Assembly (NCBI GenBank): GCA_903903365.1
Contig: CAIUYS010000056.1
Location: forward strand, 1-13,552
DNA: 13,552 nt
Reading direction: 5' to 3'
DNA from: an uncultured Methylococcaceae bacterium
Lineage (GTDB): Bacteria > Pseudomonadota > Gammaproteobacteria > Methylococcales > Methylomonadaceae
Shown here in pieces: positions 8,601-13,552 of this stretch. A program made the translations under genes and the position numbers. The notes under the pieces are model-generated. The model saw nothing but the letters and a program-made list of their open reading frames with translations, was not told the DNA's origin and did no database searches. Position 1 is the first letter of the stretch; every line of letters begins with the position of its first letter.

Positions 8601-8738
8601 AAAGACGTTTTGCACATCGGGAAATGCCTGTACCGGTAGTTCTTCAAAGGCGATGACGCCGGAAATGGCAATAGCCAAGGTCGCGCCGATAACCATCAGC
8701 CGCTGTTGCAGGCAAAATGCAATAAGATGTTCGATCAT
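5670..8738 (-). CDS. czcA: CzcA-like HME-RND divalent-metal efflux pump, complete
   Basis: This 1022-aa inner-membrane proton/metal antiporter has the full RND layout: helix 1 (about 13-31), first periplasmic loop (about 32-337), helices 2-6 (about 338-495), helix 7 (about 526-546), second periplasmic loop (about 547-860), and the last helices (about 861-1012). The helix-4 motif DFGIIVDSAVVLVE (393-406) holds D393, D399 and E406, matching the acidic proton-relay set of CzcA. The three Met ligands of E. coli CusA (573, 623, 672) align here with T, V and E, arguing against Cu(I)/Ag(I) and for a divalent ion such as Zn, Co, Ni or Cd. The motif differs from the common DGA...VEN by S400 and A407. 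It lies 21 nt after the adaptor gene, with GGGA about 9 nt before the ATG. The exact metal is not determinable. Confidence 0.95.
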   Translation of the reverse strand: MIEHLIAFCLQQRLMVIGATLAIAISGVIAFEELPVQAFPDVQNVFVQVVTQYPGQAPEEVEKLISLPIERIMNGLPHLMSMRSVSIFGLSVVTLTFDDSAEDYFSRQQVLERLQNADIPDDSKPQLGPLSTGVGEILRYVVDAKNLPLIEQRALQDWVIEPKIRSVQGVADVVSYGGGVKEYKVTAKPDRLKNYNIDLQQLFDAIAANNKNTGGGYIEYGDEALVVRSVGLLKSAGEIGEIVITTFDGVPVRIKDVAEISVGPQPRTGIVGMNQRDDVVEGIVLLIKGRDAVNVLGGVKEKIQELNDFGLPPGVKITPIYDRTELVGHTVHTVEHNMLEGAALIMIILLVFLRRFMAAFLVTLIIPLSLLFAFILVDLGGISANLISLGAIDFGIIVDSAVVLVEAVMVQVTLDLHRNMDIRHLRQTLLITATEMGRPILFSKAIIIIAFLPIFTFQRVEAKIFAPMAYTLSFALVASMLFSLTFVPAMLTFLLGPRMAESHNPLVSAMEHHYRRLLEWVLKHARTVFMAAVVTLALSFMSVRFIGTEFMPKLDEGNIWLTITLPTPVSLTTAKEFERKVRDKLETFSEAKMVLTQLGRPEDGTDPKGFNNLEVLIDLNPKDTWRYKKKDELVQAMDKELSIFPGILTNFSQVIQDNVEEAISGVKGEIAIKIFGSDLKTLQDRADQVTHILASIRGATDVAAEQQAGLAQVMVDIDRAKVSRYGINVADVERVMEIGMGGKAASTFLEGERRFDITLRYEENARNSVAGLENLTVQTPDGPRIPLSELAMIKINQGASRISREDNMRRIAIKCNLIDRDQGSFVAEAQQKVKAQVDLPPGYRIVWSGQFENQQRAMKRLAVIVPISLGLIFVLLFWAFMSIKNALLILMNVPFAMIGGILILLATGINLSVSAAVGFIALFGIAVQNGVILVSQLNKLRREGQSLHDAIVNGSVSRLRPVVMTAMMAMLGLFPAALSTSVGSETAKPFAVVIIGGLLTATLLTLTLLPALYRYFAEPDEL

Positions 8739-8759
8739 GTCAATATTTCCCGTGCCGGT

Positions 8760-9929
8760 CTAAGGCTTGTCGCTACTGTTTTCGACTTCTTCTTCGGCAC
8801 GCAGCGTTAAGGCGCCATCAGTCACCACCCGTTCATCAGGTTGCAAGCCTTGAGTTATAACGGCCTTGTCTTTAAGTCGCAGACCAATTTCAACCGCGCG
8901 TTGCTGATAATGATTTTCGTCGATAGCAATAAATACATAATCAGCATCACCCTCGGTAAAAACAGCCGTCAGCGGAATCACGATAGCCTTATCGTCGGGA
9001 TTACTTTCCACGGTGATGGTCGCATACATGCCGGGTAATAAACGGCCATCGGTATTAGGCAGATCGCAACGCACTTGTACGGTACGCGTCTTCTCATCCA
9101 GCACTTGACCGATGTACTGCACGGTAGCAGGAAAAATCTCGTTGCCATAAGCCGGGACAGAAATCGATAACTTTTGCCCCAATTTTATCTTGCTCAGATT
9201 GACTTCAAAAACCGCCATCAACAGCGTTAGTTTTTTAGTATCGGATACTACAAATAAAGGCCCATCACGATCGGGGCGCACTTCAATGCCCGGATTGACA
9301 TTGCGCTCAACCACTGCGCCCAATATCGGCGAGCGCAAAGCGAATTGACCATTACTTTGCCCCGCGCTTATGTGCAGGTTTTTCAGTCGATTCTGGGCAC
9401 GCTGCACCTCGCTGCGGGCATCATTAAAATCGTTTTGCGACTGTTGCAGTTCCTTTTGGGCTGCGGCTTTACCGGCATAAAGCTCTTGCTGACGAGACAA
9501 GGCATGGCTGGCCAGCGTTAATCCTGCTTGTGCCTTGGCATAATCCGCTTCGGCAGCGGCGACATCAGGACTGTCCAGTTGCAGTAATACCGATCCGGCT
9601 TGAACCTGAGTACCAAAGGCAACCGGCGTGCCGATAACCCGACCGGCGACCGGCGAACTAATCCGAGAGGTTACACTTTCGTTATAGGTTATTTTTCCGG
9701 TCAACGGCTCCAGCAAGGGGTGCTGAGTCAAGCTTAAACTGGCGGTCTTGACATACGCTTTTTTCGGCGAGTCCGGCGCCAAATGCACTTCGCCCTTCAC
9801 TTTGGGTGGTTGCGGAACCGGCTGGCTTTTATCAGTTGAATCGGAACAGGCTGTTAACATTACCGTTAGCAACAAGCCGCATAAAACCCATTTTGTTCTT
9901 TTATGAACCATTTGTTTATTCATATCCAT
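8760..9929 (-). CDS. czcB: CzcB-like periplasmic adaptor, predicted lipoprotein
   Basis: This 389-aa adaptor connects the CzcA-like pump to its channel. The N-terminus is a lipoprotein signal with lipobox LTAC (Cys28 from this start), so the protein is probably anchored in the inner membrane by lipid. The barrel-sandwich halves are at about 90-122 (ISSPVAGRVIG through LLQLDSPDV) and 198-230 (LRSPILGAVVERN onward). A helical hairpin lies between at about 123-190, and beta-barrel (about 235-310) and membrane-proximal parts follow. There is no His-rich metal-binding stretch. The start is uncertain: GTG at 9938, ATG at 9929 and ATG at 9923 are all in frame. I chose 9929 because AGG lies 11 nt upstream; 9923 (MNKQMVHK) is an equally natural lipoprotein start. 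It follows the channel gene after about 51 nt holding a small hairpin. Confidence 0.92.
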   Translation of the reverse strand: MDMNKQMVHKRTKWVLCGLLLTVMLTACSDSTDKSQPVPQPPKVKGEVHLAPDSPKKAYVKTASLSLTQHPLLEPLTGKITYNESVTSRISSPVAGRVIGTPVAFGTQVQAGSVLLQLDSPDVAAAEADYAKAQAGLTLASHALSRQQELYAGKAAAQKELQQSQNDFNDARSEVQRAQNRLKNLHISAGQSNGQFALRSPILGAVVERNVNPGIEVRPDRDGPLFVVSDTKKLTLLMAVFEVNLSKIKLGQKLSISVPAYGNEIFPATVQYIGQVLDEKTRTVQVRCDLPNTDGRLLPGMYATITVESNPDDKAIVIPLTAVFTEGDADYVFIAIDENHYQQRAVEIGLRLKDKAVITQGLQPDERVVTDGALTLRAEEEVENSSDKP

Positions 9930-9956
9930 TATCTGCACAGCCTAATTCTTGGATTT

Positions 9957-9971
9957 GGGCGTGCTACGCCC
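9957..9971 (-). repeat. GC-rich hairpin between the channel and adaptor genes
   Basis: GGGCGT-GCT-ACGCCC is a perfect 6-bp stem with a 3-nt loop inside the 51-nt gap between the czcC-like stop (9981) and the czcB-like start. No T-run follows on the minus strand, so it is unlikely to be a full terminator. It may stabilise or process the operon mRNA, or be a short dispersed palindrome. Confidence 0.45.
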
Positions 9972-9980
9972 GAAAATCGG

Positions 9981-11339
9981 CTACTTTTGTAAGCTTGCCT
10001 GGTTTTGCTTGTTATGGGCGACCGGCGCTTTATCAACATCCAATTCCACCCCCAGCGATTTTTCCAAATCGTAATAAGCATTGGCGCGGTTAATCTCTGC
10101 CGCATAATAATCACGCATTACATTTTTATAACTGCGCTGGGCTTCGATAAAATCCAACACACTGGTGGCACCTTTGCTGTAGGCCAGTTCCGAGCTATCT
10201 CTTACCGTCCGAGCATCGTCAAGCAAACCCTCCCTGAACCGCTGCACTATTTTGCTGGCACTGTTCCACGCCGCCAACGTACTGATAACATCGTTGCGAA
10301 TGCCGAGTTCTGTCTGCTGCGCAACCAGTCGGCTCTGATTTAAATTGACGGCCGCTTTATCGGCTTCGCCCTGATATTGATAAAATAACGGTAATGGTAC
10401 ACTGACCCCTACGAAACCCGTGTTAAGTGCATTGTTGCTGGGATCATGCGCATAGCCGCCAGTGATGGTAACGTCGGGGTATTTGAGTCGCCTCGCCAAT
10501 TCCAATTCTCGGTCTGCTTGGTCTGCACGCAATTTGTCGCCCTGTAAATCCGGGCGTTGCTCCAAGGCTTTGGTAATCAACGCTTCTTTCGGAAGACCTT
10601 GGCCAATGCTTTTAACTTCAGGCCATTGCTCTTTGGCTTCAAATTGCAAACTTTTATCCGGCCAACGTAAAATAACCGCCAAATCAGCTTGCGCCATTTC
10701 TACAGCCGTGTATGCATTATCAAGATCCGATTGCGCACGCATGGCTTCCATTTTAACCCGCAGGAAATCGGACTCGGAAATATCGCCGCTTTTCATTCGC
10801 AGGTTGTTGGCTTTGGTAATAACCTCGTAATGATCGACAATTTCCTGAGCCAACCAGCGGTTTTTTTGCATTTGTAACAACTGATAGTAGGCATGCCTGA
10901 CCATGTTGGAAAAAATACGCACGGCATCGCGGAAATCGCTTTCCGCCGCTTGTGTTGCAAAACCGCTGCTTTGTATGCGCAAGCCACGCTTACCGGCTAC
11001 TTCAATCAACTGACTAAACGAATAATACTCGGCAGCGCCGCAGGAAACGTTTGCGTCATGGTTACAGCCTGTTGCGCCGGAACCCTTATTGAGATTACTG
11101 CTACTGAGCTCGCCAACCTGAAAGCCAACCGTTGGGTTGGGGATTGCTGCGGCAATGACGGCTTGTGCGAAAGATTGATCAATATTGTATTGAGCGGCAA
11201 TCAAATCGAGATTGCGCTGATAAAAAATCGACAGGACTTCATCCAGCGAGAGCGCCTGATTTTGTCCGTAGACATTAAACGCCAGAAGAAAGCTTAACAA
11301 CAGCCCAGAGGCTGTTAATTTTAAAAATTTTTTATTCAT
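9981..11339 (-). CDS. czcC: CzcC-like TolC-family outer-membrane channel
   Basis: This 452-aa outer-membrane factor belongs to the right efflux system. Residues 1-25 are a signal peptide (NVYG before Q26). Two OEP-type helical repeats follow: first about 30-245, second about 255-435. They contain the typical PNPTVGFQVG strand (67-76), SFSQLIEVAGKRGLR (107-121), and the second-repeat counterparts YPDVTITGGYAHDPS and GFVGVSVPLPLF. A loop between the first two strands holds C92, H94 and C100 (GCNHDANVSCG); by analogy with TolC-type channels this lies at the cell surface, where the cysteines could form a disulfide. It is the first gene of the czcC-czcB-czcA-PII order. No strong ribosome site is seen before the ATG. 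The tail after the helices (residues about 437-452) is polar and Gln/Lys-rich. Confidence 0.94.
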   Translation of the reverse strand: MNKKFLKLTASGLLLSFLLAFNVYGQNQALSLDEVLSIFYQRNLDLIAAQYNIDQSFAQAVIAAAIPNPTVGFQVGELSSSNLNKGSGATGCNHDANVSCGAAEYYSFSQLIEVAGKRGLRIQSSGFATQAAESDFRDAVRIFSNMVRHAYYQLLQMQKNRWLAQEIVDHYEVITKANNLRMKSGDISESDFLRVKMEAMRAQSDLDNAYTAVEMAQADLAVILRWPDKSLQFEAKEQWPEVKSIGQGLPKEALITKALEQRPDLQGDKLRADQADRELELARRLKYPDVTITGGYAHDPSNNALNTGFVGVSVPLPLFYQYQGEADKAAVNLNQSRLVAQQTELGIRNDVISTLAAWNSASKIVQRFREGLLDDARTVRDSSELAYSKGATSVLDFIEAQRSYKNVMRDYYAAEINRANAYYDLEKSLGVELDVDKAPVAHNKQNQASLQK

Positions 11340-11346
11340 GAATTTT

Positions 11347-11370
11347 ATCTAAATGAAAAACATTTAAGAT
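11347..11370 (-). promoter_or_regulatory. Leader hairpin upstream of czcC-like gene
   Basis: ATCT-AAATG and CATTT-A-AGAT pair around an AAAAA loop with one bulged base, 8-31 nt before the czcC-like start. It would fold in the mRNA leader near the ribosome site, which itself has no clear AGGAG. AT-rich and short, so possibly chance. Confidence 0.25.
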
Positions 11371-11400
11371 TTAAAGAGTCTGGTGAAATGAATCATCAGC

Positions 11401-11420
11401 TTAACGGTAATACCCGTTAA
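11401..11420. promoter_or_regulatory. 20-bp dyad, candidate operator for the right efflux operon
   Basis: TTAACGG (11401-11407) and CCGTTAA (11414-11420) form a perfect 7-bp inverted repeat with a 6-nt centre, 62-81 nt upstream of the czcC-like start. Part of it, CGGTAAT (11405-11411), recurs inverted as ATTACCG at 11448-11454. Dyad size and place fit a dimeric repressor or activator site. The binding protein is unknown, as no regulator gene is in the window. Confidence 0.45.
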
Positions 11421-11583
11421 CCCGCTTGTAAAAGGTATCTGAAAGCGATTACCGTGCCAAGCCTCTATTATTTTATAACAGGCTGATTTTGCAGGTTAAT
11501 AAGCTTATATTTTCAATACATCAGAAGGCCAAACAATGTCCATAGGTGTAAATCAACCTGTTTGTGGTTCATTTGAACAGGCA

Positions 11584-13029
11584 TTAAAATTCAAAATGCA
11601 CTCGGGCATTATAGATGTTAACGGGGCCACGATCAGCGTTGTAAGCAGGATTGACTAAATATTGATAGTCAAAAGTTAGCCAGGTCGATTTGACGACATG
11701 CCATTGGTAGTAAATATCGACAACATGCTCCGGTTTGTAATTGATCTTACCGTCACCGATAAATCCGTCAACCCCGCCCATATTGAGATAGGCGATGTGT
11801 TGACTTGAAATCCAACTCTGTCCATAGCCCAGTCCTACTGAATCTTTTTCCCGCCCCCAACGCATCCCCTTTATGGCCGTACCAAAAGATAATGATCGAT
11901 CTGCGGGCACATAAGAATAAACTTCAGTTTTACCATCCGAATACATGCCTCTGAAAAAGAGGCCTATATCTTCAGTAATGGCCTGCTCCATGTTGATGCC
12001 GATACCCATTTTTATATTCGATTTTCTGGCCCAACAAAGATCAGGTGCATTAGCATTGCCAGAGTCATAATTATAGCCCGTGCAAGTCGTTGCATTCTTT
12101 GTTGGATCAGCCTGGAATGCCGCAATGGCATCCGTATAACTCCCGGACTTTTCCTTATTTCTATAACCCAGAATTTTTATTGCCCCTGGCTGGTTTTTAA
12201 TAACATGTTTATGTTCCAATTCTACCTGATCGCCATAGTTACTTAGCATCTGAAAATTCAGGAATAAATCGTTAGGATTTTTAGGGCCGGCAATTCGCGC
12301 AAATCGAAAAGCCCAATCATCAAAATAAAATTCGCCCACCAATCCTGTCGTATAGCCCCGTGCATCGGCAGCAAAGTCGTAGGCAGCATTGGCCAAAAAT
12401 GCCATATTTACAAATTGACGGCGAAGATCCCCGGCATAGGTGTTTTTATCAAACATGTCGAGAATGCTAAAAGTACCTGCGGTAAAAACAAAGCGGCGAC
12501 TGTTGACAGTCCCTGCTAATTGCATAGGTCCGGATTTAACGTTACTTTGTGTGCCTCCCAGTGAAACCGTTTGCCTGTAAATGGCTCTCGACGGATACCA
12601 GGTGGCAGGTGCCGCACCATTTTTTTGTAGCTCGAAGTTTTGAATAGCTCCGCTTATCCCTTTTAATCCAGAAAGCGGTCGTTCAGAAATCATTTCCGGT
12701 GCCAAATAAAATTCCGCGCCAGTCCATCCTTTAAGCCCCGCATAAAAGGTAACTGTTCCTGTAAAGCCACGCTCTGCATCGGGTAATAATGAATTGGGCG
12801 AATCGTTAAAATTAGTATAGGCTGCCGGGAATGCCTGTTTAAAGCTCGAAATATAAGTTCCCTGCGAGTAAAGATTCCAGCGCTCATCTTTCAGGTTGTG
12901 CCAGCCATGATCAGACAATGTTTTCATGACTGAAAATTCGCTGTCATCATTTAAATCCGGATAGTTCTCGGCTTGCGTTGACGTGGCTGAGAATACTGCG
13001 CACAACAGCAGCATTTTTAAAATCCTCAT
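11584..13029 (-). CDS. OprB-like outer-membrane (carbohydrate-type) porin
   Basis: From the ATG at 13029 this is a 481-aa beta-barrel protein with a clean signal peptide MRILKMLLLCAVFSATSTQA (residues 1-20). The body has alternating amphipathic strands and ends in aromatic HFEF, as outer-membrane barrels do. Segments such as GFTGTVTFYAGLKGWTGAEF, RQFVNMAFLANAAYDFAADARGY and EQAITEDIGLFFRGMYSDG are typical of the OprB/carbohydrate-porin family. Two cysteines about 18 residues apart (CTGYNYDSG ... DLCWARK) could close an external loop. The frame extends upstream to ATG at 13110 and TTG at 13116, but the signal peptide favours 13029; no start has a good ribosome site. It lies 244 nt upstream of the czcCBA-like operon on the same strand, so it may be co-regulated. 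Family name does not prove sugar transport; the substrate is unknown. Confidence 0.82.
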   Translation of the reverse strand: MRILKMLLLCAVFSATSTQAENYPDLNDDSEFSVMKTLSDHGWHNLKDERWNLYSQGTYISSFKQAFPAAYTNFNDSPNSLLPDAERGFTGTVTFYAGLKGWTGAEFYLAPEMISERPLSGLKGISGAIQNFELQKNGAAPATWYPSRAIYRQTVSLGGTQSNVKSGPMQLAGTVNSRRFVFTAGTFSILDMFDKNTYAGDLRRQFVNMAFLANAAYDFAADARGYTTGLVGEFYFDDWAFRFARIAGPKNPNDLFLNFQMLSNYGDQVELEHKHVIKNQPGAIKILGYRNKEKSGSYTDAIAAFQADPTKNATTCTGYNYDSGNANAPDLCWARKSNIKMGIGINMEQAITEDIGLFFRGMYSDGKTEVYSYVPADRSLSFGTAIKGMRWGREKDSVGLGYGQSWISSQHIAYLNMGGVDGFIGDGKINYKPEHVVDIYYQWHVVKSTWLTFDYQYLVNPAYNADRGPVNIYNARVHFEF

Positions 13030-13116
13030 CCAGTTTAAAAACTCTGAGCGTTTTGGGTTTAATTGACATTCCCCATAATAATGCAACGTGACGAGGGCCG
13101 GATATTTCATAAGCAA

Positions 13117-13552
13117 TGAAGTGTGATCCTGTTTTTTGATGGTAATTTTTGCATAAGGCTTTTTGCGGTGACTGCGCAGGGTGGCTTTTACATAACGAGG
13201 AACAATGGAAAACCAGCTATAAAGTGAAACGGTAACCTATTGATATGACATCAAGATGAAACGTTACTTATGCGTCGAAAGTGCTGGAATTTTGGCAACA
13301 TGCGGCTTAAACATTAAGTGTAAAACCCTGCAATTTGGATTTTCGCTGATTATAAGCGCGTATTGATAAATACGCACCTAATAATGACAGCTCAATAAAA
13401 CGATAAAATCTAAATTATAACGATGGCTTACTGACCTCAAAAATACTCTTATAAGAAACATACATCATCGTTGAGGTCAGCATATACAAAACAGGGGTTA
13501 GCAAAGGTGTGACAGTCGTGCAAAGTAACGCCTCGGCAACTATGAATCCCAG
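13117..13552. other. Gene-free right end of the window
   Basis: I see no supported gene in these 436 AT-rich bases. The region presumably carries the porin promoter, but I could not pick a convincing -35/-10 pair. It contains a 7-bp stem with GATA loop (GCGTATT/AATACGC, 13358-13375), the inverted repeat at 13431-13480, and AACGGTAA (13228-13235), an 8-mer also present in the dyad upstream of the czcC-like gene. A gene may begin beyond the right edge. Confidence 0.5.
13431..13480. repeat. Perfect 10-bp inverted repeat with 30-nt spacer
   Basis: CTGACCTCAA (13431-13440) and TTGAGGTCAG (13471-13480) are exact inverted partners around 30 AT-rich bases. It could be a paired operator site, a cruciform, or the edge of a small element. 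No flanking duplication or transposase is visible. Confidence 0.5.

Larger units (their letters stand above)
11340..11583. promoter_or_regulatory. Upstream region of the czcCBA-like operon
   Basis: This 244-nt gap follows the porin gene and must supply the operon promoter if the operon is transcribed separately. I find no convincing -35/-10 pair on the minus strand. It holds the 20-bp dyad at 11401-11420, a hairpin-like leader at 11347-11370, and a loose dyad CCTGTT/AACAGG (11557-11581) right after the porin stop without a T-run, so no clear terminator. Confidence 0.45.

Noticed and set aside
5670..8738. CusA (copper/silver) identity for the complete pump
   Set aside because: The three substrate methionines are replaced and the helix-4 motif is of the CzcA type with D, D and E.
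11557..11581. Porin terminator formed by CCTGTT/AACAGG
   Set aside because: Short stem with a 13-nt loop, a competing inner stem and no T-run.
13030..13116. Longer porin N-terminus starting at ATG 13110 or TTG 13116
   Set aside because: The added residues precede a complete signal peptide starting at 13029, and no good ribosome site supports the upstream starts.
13358..13375. GCGTATT-GATA-AATACGC stem as an intrinsic terminator
   Set aside because: Stem is AT-rich and no T-run follows on either strand.

Overview
The window is a chromosomal stretch of a Gram-negative bacterium, most likely a gammaproteobacterium. A methanotroph-type (Methylococcales) genome is my guess from the style of the genes and dispersed repeats; nothing in the sequence proves it. 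Almost all the coding capacity is heavy-metal export: two separate tripartite HME-RND efflux systems, both on the minus strand, with one unrelated plus-strand gene between them.

Left system (3858 down to 1, minus strand). A 134-aa exported protein of unknown function leads, followed by a TolC-family outer-membrane channel, a periplasmic adaptor, and an RND pump of which only the first 310 residues lie in the window. Channel and adaptor overlap by 4 nt (ATGA), and adaptor and pump overlap by 1 nt (TAATG), so the last three genes look translationally coupled. The pump gene runs off the left edge, so its metal cannot be read here.

Middle (3859-5333). A divergent intergenic region leads into a plus-strand gene for an exported, glycine-rich Tim44-like domain protein. 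About 360 nt of non-coding sequence follows, with a REP-like inverted repeat (5061-5140), a small dyad (5180-5202) and a TTCGTG-rich repeat (5256-5309).

Right system (11339 down to 5334, minus strand). The order is CzcC-like channel, CzcB-like lipoprotein adaptor, complete CzcA-like pump (1022 aa), then a short PII-like protein resembling the PII-NG group known from metal-efflux loci. The pump has the acidic D393/D399/E406 proton-relay pattern of divalent-cation pumps and lacks the three methionines of Cu(I)/Ag(I) CusA. It probably exports Zn/Co/Ni/Cd-type ions, possibly with PII-type nucleotide-sensing control. Upstream, on the same strand, is an OprB-like outer-membrane porin (13029-11584). 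The gap between porin and channel genes carries a 20-bp dyad (11401-11420) suited to be an operator. The last 436 nt of the window hold no gene I can support, but contain a perfect 10-bp inverted repeat spaced by 30 nt.

The likely joint function is removal of metal from the periplasm and cytoplasm to the outside: pump in the inner membrane, adaptor bridging, channel in the outer membrane. No metal-responsive regulator gene (MerR, ArsR, two-component) is visible. Nothing here is a clear new system. The least explained parts are the PII-like protein tied to the pump, the small secreted protein leading the left operon, and the unassigned dyads.
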